Assembly: GCA_028753945.1 (NCBI GenBank)
Contig: JAPNXP010000001.1
Location: 14,932,501-14,996,500 of the forward strand
DNA from: Hexactinellida sp. DTS-2022
Lineage: Eukaryota > Porifera > Hexactinellida
Direction: 5' to 3'
Length of the DNA stretch: 64,000 nt
In this document: positions 11,801 through 20,678 of the stretch, piece by piece
How positions within the stretch are numbered: the stretch's first letter is position 1
Layout: each line of letters opens with the position of its first letter
Translations under genes and position numbers: made by a program
Notes under the pieces: generated by a model
The model's input: only the letters and a program-made list of their open reading frames with translations
Told to the model about the DNA's origin: nothing
The model's database searches: none

Positions 11801-12322
11801 GGCGCGCGGCGGCACCTCCAGGACCGGGCCGATCTGCTCCGGCTCCACGTGCACGTCCCGCGATAGCAGGTCCAGCTCCAGACGGGAGGAGTAGCGGGCC
11901 GGGGTCCGCGGACTGTTGTTGAGGGTTAGGATGAGGTCGTGGAAAGTGCCGGTCGGGTTTGAGACGGGCGTGAGGGAGGGCGGGCGCTCGTAGTGGGGGA
12001 CTGGGATAGCGTCGATTGGGTGTATGAAGGAGCGACCGGCGGAATCCCGAGTCTGGGAGGGGACCAGGAATTCGTTCCGCTGGTAGCTCGGGCCCGTGGT
12101 GACGGTAGCCAGAGACGGGGGGGAAGTGGGGAGGGAGGTCGGGAGGCGGGGAATTCCCGGTATGGCGGTAGCGAGGTCTGTGGTCGCTATGCTGTTGACA
12201 CCGGGACGGTAGCCTGAGGTGGGAGGGGAAATCTCAGGTCGCTTCTCAACGACATTCTTTTTAGAGCTAAATATTCCCTTCATGAGACGGCTTTCCTTCC
12301 GCGAAACGGGGTTTTTCGACAT
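5849..12322 (-). CDS. MYO18: Unconventional myosin XVIII (PDZ-motor-IQ-coiled coil)
   Basis: A 2157-residue single-exon protein. A Lys-rich, Pro/Ser-rich N-terminus is followed by a PDZ domain (about 170-255, with FGFSMNRC and LISGDRLVEVNSYNV) and a myosin head (about 385-1155). The P-loop is GTSGSGKT (486-493). The switch I region reads RINGQATRF (about 535-543) instead of the usual NNNSSRFGK type. Switch II reads DTPGFQ (782-787), lacking the usual Glu. These departures match class XVIII, thought to be a weak or inactive ATPase that binds actin and tethers membranes or filaments. An IQ-like segment (about 1163-1195) precedes a coiled coil (about 1215-1930) and a Ser-rich basic tail. The motor also has a Ser/Ala/Gly-rich loop insert at about 708-738. 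The start has A at -3. The coding GC is much higher than the flanks. The lack of introns over 6.5 kb is unusual for an animal myosin. Confidence 0.95.
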   Translation of the reverse strand: MSKNPVSRKESRLMKGIFSSKKNVVEKRPEISPPTSGYRPGVNSIATTDLATAIPGIPRLPTSLPTSPPSLATVTTGPSYQRNEFLVPSQTRDSAGRSFIHPIDAIPVPHYERPPSLTPVSNPTGTFHDLILTLNNSPRTPARYSSRLELDLLSRDVHVEPEQIGPVLEVPPRAVVLYKSPTGDFGFSMNRCDPDEIPYHILEPRNTNTTQNGLISGDRLVEVNSYNVEQSTHDQVVDIIRKCGDSVELQVVAPPELYELAIRGALVPPTNQGRKTSTAAPHRRKSFHQRTVHSNFIGRMQKKSALRLRSAILEPADTPGLHWLVHKEGYCGVVPVEEPASGSTGSLVGLGRYNDLKRSTSGLMDGYRVKVIDTGHVLSVDQDDVSPAQNIVHGIENLAELTYLNETNCLHVLRTRYANSLVHTYAGRHLIVINPIRELKCYSERVIEMFRGCQKDDMPPHIFSVAQTAYTEMRFSRQDQTFILQGTSGSGKTYNARFLFAYLSTVAAYPQSELNSDKFIAAEVLLLSMGSASTRINGQATRFTNFTSLQFDSLGRLVSAVITPYLLERNRVVDPPPGEQNYNIFYQLYFSAEEQLSAELLLNQNYAHDKPHLNFDDISLDSAEYNYLWNLIQHSLKYLGITEEEARGIWSLLAAVYHLGHAGGTATPKGTGKFNDPVAAQNAATTLGTNVDTLQQELFYHMNTGRASYSSSSGVNSPSASLSSNSSAGAQAPGARAQAAVKWFMIGLYEHAFHAMVLLINRALKGASSHNKTNVTSINILDTPGFQNYSSASETASFDDLCHNYTQERLQMLFFDYSFTRELDRYMEEEVPWTFSETPMSPLRIIDAIDKNASHPKYSTDLSRSEPPDSKGLFWILDEESSYPGSSDQILIEQIKTNFKASSQSHSHSRVAPPLLVYGENKFLIAHFQNSYPVTYNVTNWLERVRENHSIRSVPAILSSSKRPPIAAIFQGKGIAAASLNLSSQDGPLSKRYNTRRKSQVLPGVPSSSKKSSVPLLTKFYLDFIMDEIRKSNQFFICCIVPHPPESLPLGSNANEFNVPIDDFNIPFVRKQLKAGELLKATRIFKQGYPEMMHYAEFLRRFCILEQGRVSEYTSQKEHARELLEKFLELDKLKYKLGQSKIFFRVGTLHQINSVLEDRTNHTLVNLQALCRGYLTREHFKDLKVQELAIKCIQRNVKVFFDLKGSLWWDLMNEMKPMLEMKKSEDENRKLRDKLDSLSQKLEHTERELNAKIENEHGLDERIVALTQDLGVESASSQELQYQLSNLELANREQRESMQSLQKSLQTAAANSEALKEENAKLAVRTSYSGDVTLGGAPDQEEVEALKQKLSQYKIELEEASIRKKKLESQLKAIEKERDDFSGGLEQFRRRFNKVNSELTDARIHGEEQASKYSELDKRQRRHETELSTAREAIASEKQARDKLTREKAGLEVEAESLRGEYKSLEEQRNKLKKSNEDMQLSSSAHATNEQHELSELRRGKNALELQLADLEEERDELSLQSERVGQEKQRIELEIQTVRRQNMRDTEAMEEEMEKTRASHHKKVKNLEQQIEEEREDKSALLRNKRDMEIELQQLRSEPSFDSVAMQKLRKKLILTRALLDDAQSELKGERDKCQKAKAACKSGVSQVEEGQTQVQVLTRKLRNLNQEMEEYKDSCEKSQMSSLDLGKQLAEATRGKEDAETQLEELDEDYKEERLKHSGIAQQLRLSQTEISSLQESIISLEGEKKRLEAKLYDMEQQLKKETDSKRKLSNPASEGKVRELELKVEQESNHKKRLEKTNHRLQSNHDKLHSELEQLKEHDQSKKLLTDIKKLRASLQEAEEREELALKKKREAERQLSENEQELEEKSDQLRSLNQRADKLKKTMETDFDEDLTIDDELSTSFEESPQISRHFPYARNSTLGLHQIDNDFDIPRHSNHKHTSSDLVDSDDSMSVRSSHSRSSSRHDYDVTNNTNRRLPHLTEDELYGRGNSLLTHSRHSPTDFLPARAQSRRPAKDSVMEDITVSRTSELISKYDSIEELNKVGLGSRPNSSASSRIRSTLEKTSVVATDANSRNKSDLQFSDTDSVSSFVSSRTGTTDPPDEPSGPPPAIPKKNSISSRPISTDSEARRKLLEKREKRKKRTFQQENANTNNFL

Positions 12323-15300
12323 TGTTATAAATAAGCACTAAGGTTTACCATACTATAGTAACTTTGTAGTAGAATTCGTATTTATAAAGAGTATATAGCA
12401 CATAATAGGAGAGAACAATCTACTCTGCCTTATTCAGATTGCGATTCAACTTACGTCGCATCAGCTGTAGCCAAAAAGTAATCCTATAAACCATGGCCGA
12501 ACATAAATTATACCACCAGAATACTGTACAAGATAGATGGATTAGAACAGATTCAAAGTAAATAAATTATTCAAATTCGAACGGATTCTCCAATAATGCC
12601 ATTATTTTCTCATATAACATTCACCACAATAGTTCTGGAATGTAAATAAAGTGAATTTCTAAGAGCTCAGCATATTTATATCAACTCGAAACGGACAAAT
12701 AATTTCATCTAGAGAAGCTTCAAAGAGAGCCTACTGATAATAGAAACCTGAATATACATTGCAAAACACATTGAGATAAATCGTAGAATTATTCATCCTA
12801 TAATACATTACATAAGTACAACGAGGTAAATCAGAATGACCCTTTCAAGTTTGATTGTCTCAGTGCATGCACTTGTGACCTGTAATTGATAAGAATATTC
12901 AAACTGGCTGGTTAGAAATCGCGACACAGTATAGGTTATAAATTAGAATCCTATTCTTTGTTCTATCAGCTTTTAAATCGCGATTACACAGTCAGAAAGC
13001 TCTATTCAATCTATTGAAAAGACCTTGCTATTTTGCAATGTGTGTTCGCGATTAAAATATGTTGGCCGATATAAGAAAGTCCTACCATAGGGCTTACTGC
13101 CAGGGTACGGCACCTGGGGGGCGCTCAAAAAAATGTATCCACAAAAATGCTCATAGTATAACACTATAGTGCGGAAATGCCGCACCCATAATTTACCAGT
13201 GCCGCACCTTCATGCAGGCCTAGCTACGCCTCTGCTTACAACGGGAAAAAATGTCCTCGCCAGTGCCTGAAATTACACTAGAAATCTGTAAGCCGATCTA
13301 CAATAGCTCCATGCCGACTCAGTAACGATACTGAAACAGTTATTCTTCAGATAAGAACTTCATAAAGAGAGATGTATAATGGTTTCCCGGAGACGGTAGT
13401 GATACAGTACTTTTAACCACATTAATTGGACATAATCATACAGCAGTAAGTTGGGTTAGTGGATATGGGAGTGTCTAATTGTTAATTGAACAAAAGTATT
13501 GTGGATGTGATCAAAGATTCCACCACACTGATCTAATACAGCTGTACTACTTTGTTGTATGCAACATAATTATTAGTTATATAAGATTGTGAATATTATA
13601 CCTGTTAATTAAATTCTTGCATAAATTTGGAATTAAAGCCATGTTAGAACAGGAAGACTTGAAATAAAATTTATTTGAAAAATATTGCCGCCAATTTAAG
13701 AGTATACGTACATGTACTATATGTAGTAATTATTACCTTTATTATTATTAAATTAAACCTTTTATTAACCTATTTAATAATTAAAACTGGAGTTGATCAA
13801 CTGAAATTGATAATAAATTTGATAATAAGTTTCATAATAAGTTTGTAATAACCACAGAAATTATAGTATTGTACATTATACAGTGAAGTATTGCAAAAAT
13901 GCAATAAATCTTTCAATTGAAACTGTACAGATTCAATTCAATATACATTAGTATGTACTGACTTGTCATTTATTAAATAGCAATGAAGTAATTATTAACA
14001 GTTAATGTATGCAATTATCTGACTAATTAGAACTATACACGACAGTCAGGTAAAAACTATTCATGTAACAGTCTTGTATTCGGTAATTCAGACAGATAAT
14101 ATCTAATTAACATTAACAAGACATAGAAATAGATAGGTTTCTTCCAATTATATTCATTACAAGTCCATTTTGCACGAAATTTACTTGCCAATAGGTGAAC
14201 TGGCTATTAGAGGAACAGAATTAATATTAAATGCTCGCTTGGACTGAAAATAACTTGCTAATAGAGCAATATACGTATATATCTAATATTATTGCTATTA
14301 AACAATTGCTAATAAGCAAAGTAAGCAAACACCACATAACTAACAAACTTAAATGTCTGTTTTATCAAATCACATCTAGGTATCATATAGAAATAATATG
14401 AAGTTCAACGAACCAAACCAAATTCTATGAGCACAAGTAAGCTAATTATTAGTGTAGGCTTCGTATAACAGACTACTGAAAAAATCATAAATGCAAAAAA
14501 GATATGCCAGTTAGATTGTAAGTGTATTTACAATTGATAAGCTACATACAAACTTGTAGGTGGTTGGGAAATACTGTATCTAGGAAAAATTTCAATTCAA
14601 AAATTTCAAATAATTTATGCCGGTTATAAGAACATTATATGCAGTTCCTTAAATGTCATGTGTGTGTGTGTGACAATTGAATAATTAACGAGAGTGAAGT
14701 CGGCCTAGTATTTGCCAGGGTTTACTTCATTCACAAATTTGAAACTTGAAAGGGTCATATTCATATAGTACATATACCCATCAGAATTAAACGGAAATAT
14801 GTATTAAGTTAAATTCACACTCGTCATAATTGCAGCTAATGCACATGTATTATCCACTGAGTGTACATATGTAGTAATTAATATGGCTGAAATACACAAA
14901 ACTTACTTGAATAACTCATGGCCTCCTACACACAATTCAATGAAATAATGAAATTTATAGTAATGAATTACGTTCAATTGTAGATCTTAACTTCACCATA
15001 AATATAGCAGAACTGTAAGCATTAATTATAGTATATGGTTGCTAAAGTGACCTAGCTAAATATGCTAAGGATATAATGAATTGCTTACAGTAAGAGAAGA
15101 ACACAACTACATTAAGGAAGCTATGGAATATGAAGCGGTATAGATCGAATTTCACAAATTCTTAATTTAAACTAAAGATGGATCAACTTAGACACATTAT
15201 AAATGAATTAACACTGTGGATACAAAATGATATAAAGTAAATAATTCAATAGAACTAGGTAACCTGGATAATTAGTAGAGCATTAAACGCACCTCAGTTT

Positions 15301-15701
15301 TAGAGCGCGTACTCTTTAATTTACAAATGGAAAGCGATCCTTCAATGGTCTATCAATCGATACGTAGTAATAATGTATACTCTACCAAGTAAACTAAAGT
15401 TGACTCCACTTAATCGAGTCACTGAAAAGTAGTTTGACGGCCAGTGTATTATGCGCTCCTGGATAATTCCTTAGTTTGACCCAATTACTAGTGGCTCTAT
15501 TAAGCAGAATCTACTGTACGTATATGTATTACGGTTAATACGTTTATTATCTACAGTAGGATAATAATATTATTGCATTGGATATCGATTTATGGCTTAA
15601 TCCTGGGTTGTTAGCGATTAAAAAATTAAGAATAAGTTTATTCGAAATTAATAATTAAGTGATAGAAGTATTATTAAACTACAGAACATGACACAGAATG
15701 C
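12323..15701. other. AT-rich intergenic region between mL40 and myosin XVIII
   Basis: No credible coding region in 3.4 kb. Recognisable repeats: a possible hAT-like MITE at about 13102-13236 (GCCGCACC boxes, related to 38910-39055). A block at about 14190-14300 (TATTAGAG..AACAGAATT.. AATGCTC) recurs at about 59750-59830. TATAAGAACATTATATGCAG near 14630 recurs in the hairpin at 17648-17700. A degenerate 'CTCCGCTTAAT' pogo-type MITE lies at about 15410-15516. The promoter of the myosin gene should lie near 12323-12500, but I see no clear box. Confidence 0.5.
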
Positions 15702-17047
15702 CTATTTCGATAACAGTCTATCTTTCTCCTTCAGTTTCTCCACTTCCTTCGGGAACAGCTGATCGTACGGCTCGGGTGCTACGTACCCCTCCCGAGGTGG
15801 GAACTCTGGAATGGGTGCGTACTCTATCGGGAGGCTGTCCTCTGGCTCGGCGGTAATAGCGGCCTCGTAGTGGGCCGGGGAGTATCGCTTGAGCATTCGC
15901 AGTGCGTGCATTCTGCTCGTGAGCTGCTCGTTAAGCTCTCTGTAGACAGTGGCGGACTGTCTGCTCTTGTGGCGGGACCAGTTCTTGCGAACTGTTATCT
16001 GCTCGTCTAGCTCCTCAGCCGTATACACCTGTTAATTAAGCAGAATAGCGTTTTTAAGAGTACTGAAATAGTGTTCGTATTAACCGGAATTTCGTATTAA
16101 CCAAGTTCATACTAACGAGGTTCTACTGTAGTAGTATTGGTAGGTATTATTGATAGTATTGACTAAAATGATGCTGCATATAAACTTCATTTAGCTTAGC
16201 AAACTTGGATTAGTAATTTACATGTTTTACCAATTAAAACCCAACCCGAGAAAGTTAAATAGCCTCAACTGGTACAGTATGTAAGCTCAGGCATTGAGAA
16301 TTAGTTAATTAGCTAATTAGAACCCTAAAGGATTCTGTATACCATGGATGTTTGCTATAAATCTCAGAATTTCAATTAGCCTCCTCAAACACTAGTAAAC
16401 GGTAGTTACTTATTATACAGTCGACTCCGCTTAATAGAGCCACCGATTAAAAGATTTCTCCGCTTAATGGGGTCAAAATTTCACAGGATTTATAGGACGG
16501 AATGACAGTTTGGTTTAAAATATTTTCGGTTAATATATTTCTCCGCTAAATTAATAGGGGTGCAGAGGTGACTCTATTAATAATTATGTAAATCACGCGA
16601 ATGCCCTGTGATCCAAGGTATAAATAGAAAAAACCCACTTTCATTTTCACTTTAATTAATTAAATCGAAATTCAATTAATTTTCACTTTAAATTGAAATT
16701 CAATTAATTTTCACTTTAAATTGAAATTAAATTAAATTTCACTTTCATTTTCAATCGGCAACTAAGAGTTTTAAGCGGAGTCGGCTGTACATAACGTGTC
16801 GCACCTTTGGAGTACGCTTCCTGAGGGGGTTGAGGGCCTCCGGGTCGAGAGGCTCCCCCCGGAGAGCTATCTTAATGCAGTACTCCTTCTTGGCCTCCTC
16901 CTGCAGCTGCTGCTTGTACTCCGCCACCTGGGAGCGCTTTAGCAGCCGCAGGGTCTTCTCGCGGGAGAGCTTAAGGGACTGGGGACGCGACCGGGAGGAG
17001 AACAGTCGTAGGAAGCGGGAGAATAGGTGGGAAGAGGGAGCTGACAT
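15702..17047 (-). CDS. MRPL40: Mitochondrial large-subunit ribosomal protein mL40 (two exons)
   Basis: Minus strand, exon 1 17047-16805 (81 codons) and exon 2 16028-15702 (108 codons plus stop), giving 189 residues. The donor is AAG|GTGCGA at 16805/16804 and the acceptor TTAATTAACAG|GTG at 16029/16028. Both are phase 0, so the join reads through without a frame change. Across the junction RTPK is followed by VYTAEELDEQ, and the following K-N-W, the PIPEFPPREGY segment and the overall length match the mL40 family (human protein about 206 residues). The N-terminus is basic and Ser/Arg-rich (LFSSRSRPQSLK), fitting a mitochondrial presequence. Without splicing exon 1 would run only 17 codons into the intron. 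The protein is a structural part of the mitochondrial 39S subunit. It lies between CDC27 and myosin XVIII on the same strand, with long gaps, so it is not an operon. Confidence 0.85.
16029..16804 (-). other. mL40 intron hosting a MITE and a tandem repeat
   Basis: A 776-bp GT-AG intron. It contains a terminal fragment of the 'ACTAACGAGGTTCTACTGTA' pogo-type family (about 16070-16132) and a near-complete 'CAGTCGACTCCGCTTAAT' MITE from 16421 to about 16580. At about 16638-16745 there are roughly three copies of a 28-bp AT-rich unit (TTTTCACTTTAAATTGAAAT). Related AT-rich sequence recurs near 50325-50385. Confidence 0.7.
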
Positions 17048-17962
17048 ATATCTACGCAGGGTATCAAGGAATTATCCAGGAGCGCGAGACACTCCTTTTG
17101 GAGCTTGATTTTTGGAAAATTTGAATTTAGGAGCTGGAGAATTTGGAATCCTCTCCTACACTAACATTAATTTGTGATTTAGGCGTATGATAATTGAATC
17201 AGACCAGGATTAGGAGAGTATTTACAAATGGCTGTATAATACACTGCAGGGTATTATACAGGAGTATAATTGAACACTCCTAACTGTCCTAAGGTCACTA
17301 AAGTATTAATTAATTATGTAAGCCTAAAAGGTTAGTTTTGTATTCTATGGGGACTTTCGGCAGTTTTCGCGCTCTTAAACGCAAACATCTCCCAATTTAT
17401 ACGCCTCTGGACGTATGGCGCGCTCCTGGATAAACTCTGGTATCCACCTACAGTAGAACCTCGTTAGTACCAACACGATTAATACGAATTTCCGGATAAT
17501 ATAAGACGAAGAAACATTCCACAAATCGGGTCCCTACAATGGTTATTAAATTGGTATTACTCCGGTTAATACGAACTCCGGATAAAGCGAAGAAATTTTA
17601 CAGTCCGTGGGTATTCGTATTAACGAGGTTCAACTGTATAGTAATGTGTTAGCCGGATATAAGAACATCATCGGGAACTGCATATAATGTTCTTATAACC
17701 GGCATAAAGTATATAAGGGTATATGCCAACCGTTTTCCAGTTTTCCAGTAAAATTGTGTTCATAATAAGCGTTTTCCAGTAAAATTGTGTTCATAATAAG
17801 CGAAGTCAACTTAATTAACCAATACAATCTGTATTGAAAAGGGTTTGAAGGGGACCGAAATAGTGTTGGTATTAACCAGAATTTCGTATTAACCGTGTTC
17901 GCACTAACGAGGTCTACTGCACAGCAAGAATCGCGTATAACTAATGAGAAACAAGTGATAGG
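17048..17962. other. Spacer between mL40 and CDC27
   Basis: No gene. It holds the complete pogo-type MITE at 17451-17636 and a hairpin (AGCCGGATATAAGAACAT / ATGTTCTTATAACCGGC, about 17646-17703). A direct duplication of GTTTTCCAGTAAAATTGTGT lies around 17732-17790. A pogo-type terminal fragment at about 17850-17920 abuts the end of CDC27. Confidence 0.6.
17451..17636. mobile_element. pogo/Tigger-type MITE, 'CAGTAGAACCTCGTTAGTAC' family
   Basis: It is flanked by TA on both sides (17449-17450 and 17637-17638). Ends are CAGTAGAACCTCGTTAGTAC and, reversed, CAGTTGAACCTCGTTAATAC. The interior has short repeats of TTAATACGAA and CCGGATAA. TA duplication and CAGT-type ends are typical of Tc1/mariner-pogo elements. 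A related copy lies at 50694-50840. Confidence 0.85.
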
Positions 17963-20350
17963 CTAAGAATTATTATTTTCGTCAGGAGTGGGGGCCTCGG
18001 GCATGGGATCTATAAAGATATCGAATCTCGAATTAGGAGGCGTGAACTCTTCCTGCGTGGAAGGCTGGTTTATAGTGTTCTGTGCGTCCCGTATTTCCCT
18101 ATTGTTCGGGTCAATAGACAGCGCCCAGGAGTACTTAAGCTTAGCCTCGTATTTCTTCCCCAGCTTCTGGTACACCCTGCCCATCAGGAAGTGCACTAGG
18201 GCCTCGCGTGGCGCAATCTTAACAAGCTCCTCTAGGATGTCAAGCGCCTCCTGCGGCCTGTTGAGATCAAACATTATAGTCGCCTTGTGGTAGAGCGGGA
18301 CTGGGTTCTTAGCGTCGAGGCGTCTCGCCTGCTCCAGGAGCACCAGGGCCTCGGAGGACCGGTTGAGCGAGTGTCGGACCTTAGCCAGTCGGCTGCATAT
18401 AACACAGCTGCTGCTGTTGATAGCGAATGCTTTCTTGAAGTTCATCTCTGCCATTTGGTAGTCCTCCTCGCGTAGAGATATCATGCCCAGTCCGAAGAAC
18501 GCGTTGTAGTGTCTCGGGTTTATAGTCGCGGCGGTGCGGAAGCTCTTCCTGGCGCTGGCCAGGTCCTCAGTGCAGAGGAACTCGTGTCCCAGCAGTGTGT
18601 ACGCATACACGAACCTAGGCGCGACCTGAGTGGCGCGTCGGAAGAACTTGATGGCGTCCTCATGTTCCTTGTGCATGCTGAGGCAGTTCCCCTTGGCGCA
18701 CCAGGCCTGCGGAGACAGGTAGCAGGAATCAGCCAGCTCCTCCGAGAGCGCAGACAGCTCCACGTCTTTGTGCAGGTGCCACAGCGCAGTGGAGTATATA
18801 TCCATGTCGGATATGAGGTCGGGATCGAGGACACGGGCGTTCTCGAAGAACCCGCAAGAGACCTGGTAGTTGGCTCGCTCGAAGTGCGCTTTTCCCAGCT
18901 GACAGAGCACCCAGGGCGTGCGGCTCTGGTGCTCGGGCAGCGCCGTGAAGGCCGCCACGGCCCCGGGGCAGTCGTAGCGGGAGAGGAGCGTGTAGGCGCG
19001 CGCGAGCTGCAGCAGCAGGGAGAGCACGGACTGCAGAGAGGATACGAGCGCAGAGTTGAACTGCGCCGTCTGTCCGGGGTCCAGCAGCGTGGAGGTGTCC
19101 GCCGGCGGGACGGGGGACTCGGGGGCGGGGCGACAGCGCGGGCGCGAGGGGAGCGGCAGTCGGGAGTCCGGGAGGGGCGGGTTGCTGAGGAGCAGTGAGG
19201 AGAGAGAGGGCACCTCCTGGCGGAAGAAGGAGCGGGTCACAGGCCGGTCCGGACGCATAATCTTATGTTTCGGCTCCGTCTCCTCCGCGGCGCTCCTGAG
19301 GTCTCGTTTGCGTGTGTGTCTCGCGGGGAGCGGGAGCGGGTCCGGGGAGGAGAAGCCGGCCGCGTCTGAGCCGAGGAGAGAGCGGATAACGCTGGGCTGC
19401 GGCTGCTTGTAGGCGGGCAGGAACCGCTTCTTTACGAGCGGGGCCTTCGTGAGGCTCGAGTCCCGAGAGGCCGGCAGCGGAGAGGGCGTGTTGGTGGAGA
19501 AGAAGAGATGGGTATCTTTGAGCTGGTTTATGAGCCAGGACACGTTTCCGCTGCGCTCCATTGAGCCTCTCTCCTCCAGGTCGGGCGTGCTGAGGAGGGG
19601 GAGGGTCCCGAAGGAGGGCGTGGCGGGAGACCCGAGAGCGGAGCTCGTCTGCTTCCGGGGAGCCTTCTTGTCTGCGAAGTCGAACGATAGCTTCATGCAG
19701 ACCTTGCTGAGGTTCTTCTTCTTGGCGAGCTCCGGCTCGGGCGGGGCCTGTGTCCGCGTCTCCTGCCGGCTGGAAACAGGTCTCTCCGGCGCGTGGCGAG
19801 ACACCGCCATGTAGGGTGCCTCCATGCAGAACACGGGACAGTTCTCCGCCACGTATATCTCCTCTAGCGGTACGGCGTGTCCGCCCTCGCAGAGCGCAAG
19901 CAGGGAGGACCATAGATACGGGTTGCAGCGGAGACTTAGCTGGAAGTACTCCTGCGCCTCCGAGCAAAGATTGCTGCGTCGCAGGGACTCCGCTACCAGC
20001 CAGTACGCCACGCCCGTGTCCGTCTGGTAGAGACGCGGGATCTCGTCAGGAGAGAGGCCCGGGTTCTCCAGCAGGATGTGCTGCACTTTGGCATACTCCT
20101 TCTGCTCAAGGTAGCAGCGAGCCAGCAGCAGTCGGCACTTGGGGGTGGGACGAGCGAGCTTCTCGAGTCTATGCATAGCGCGTATGATCTGTCCGTTCCG
20201 GAAATATGAGGTGGCGAGAAGGAACGCGCTCTCCTCCGAGGCTACCTCTGCGTGGAGGCGCTCCGACAGAAACACTGCATCCTCTATGCAGTAGTTCTCT
20301 AGGAGGTGCCATATAGCGGCAGACACTGGTTCCTGGATACCGAATAGCAT
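17963..20350 (-). CDS. CDC27: CDC27/APC3, TPR subunit of the anaphase-promoting complex
   Basis: A 795-residue single-exon protein, close to the vertebrate length (about 824). The N-terminal APC3 TPR block (about 1-160) has the hallmark QEPVSAAIWHLLENY and DAVFLSERLHAEV...FLLATSYFRNG. A long Ser/Pro-rich disordered linker (about 165-430, with many SP/TP sites) separates it from a C-terminal TPR superhelix (about 440-780). That part carries AWCAKGNCLSMHKEHEDAI, YAYTLLGHEFL, YNAFFGLGMISLREEDY and VHFLMGRVYQKLGKKYEA. The family acts as a homodimeric scaffold that docks the IR tails of CDC20/CDH1 and APC10, driving ubiquitination in mitosis. The SP/TP-rich linker fits mitotic phosphorylation. The ATG at 20350 matches the family start. 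GC is high relative to the flanks. Confidence 0.96.
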   Translation of the reverse strand: MLFGIQEPVSAAIWHLLENYCIEDAVFLSERLHAEVASEESAFLLATSYFRNGQIIRAMHRLEKLARPTPKCRLLLARCYLEQKEYAKVQHILLENPGLSPDEIPRLYQTDTGVAYWLVAESLRRSNLCSEAQEYFQLSLRCNPYLWSSLLALCEGGHAVPLEEIYVAENCPVFCMEAPYMAVSRHAPERPVSSRQETRTQAPPEPELAKKKNLSKVCMKLSFDFADKKAPRKQTSSALGSPATPSFGTLPLLSTPDLEERGSMERSGNVSWLINQLKDTHLFFSTNTPSPLPASRDSSLTKAPLVKKRFLPAYKQPQPSVIRSLLGSDAAGFSSPDPLPLPARHTRKRDLRSAAEETEPKHKIMRPDRPVTRSFFRQEVPSLSSLLLSNPPLPDSRLPLPSRPRCRPAPESPVPPADTSTLLDPGQTAQFNSALVSSLQSVLSLLLQLARAYTLLSRYDCPGAVAAFTALPEHQSRTPWVLCQLGKAHFERANYQVSCGFFENARVLDPDLISDMDIYSTALWHLHKDVELSALSEELADSCYLSPQAWCAKGNCLSMHKEHEDAIKFFRRATQVAPRFVYAYTLLGHEFLCTEDLASARKSFRTAATINPRHYNAFFGLGMISLREEDYQMAEMNFKKAFAINSSSCVICSRLAKVRHSLNRSSEALVLLEQARRLDAKNPVPLYHKATIMFDLNRPQEALDILEELVKIAPREALVHFLMGRVYQKLGKKYEAKLKYSWALSIDPNNREIRDAQNTINQPSTQEEFTPPNSRFDIFIDPMPEAPTPDENNNS

Positions 20351-20551
20351 GCGTTGTTAGCGTTGTTATAGGGGGCAACAAAGGGAAATGGGAATAATGA
20401 CAATGAAGTAAACTATGCGGTGGTAAAAGGTGAAAAATAATTGATAAATCGGCGGTTATTGCACAAAGGTTGCACAAACATTGCCTTTTGTGGTTGCATT
20501 ATATTTACTCTACAAAGTGAGTAAATATTATGCAGGAAGTAGCCAGGGATG
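20351..20551. other. CDC27 upstream flank up to the hAT target site
   Basis: About 200 bp that should hold the CDC27 promoter. A palindromic-like patch ATATTTACTCTAC/GAGTAAATATTATG lies at about 20500-20532. No TATA box is evident. It ends with CAGGGATG (20544-20551), the target duplication of the next element. Confidence 0.5.
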
Positions 20552-20678
20552 CAGGGCCGGATTAACAGAGGTGGAGGCCCCTAACTCATTCCACTCAATT
20601 GTCCAGTGAAAAATGAAGTAAAACTTTGCATAGTTGCATTATACGTAACGTATAACGTATATATGGTACCATTATACG

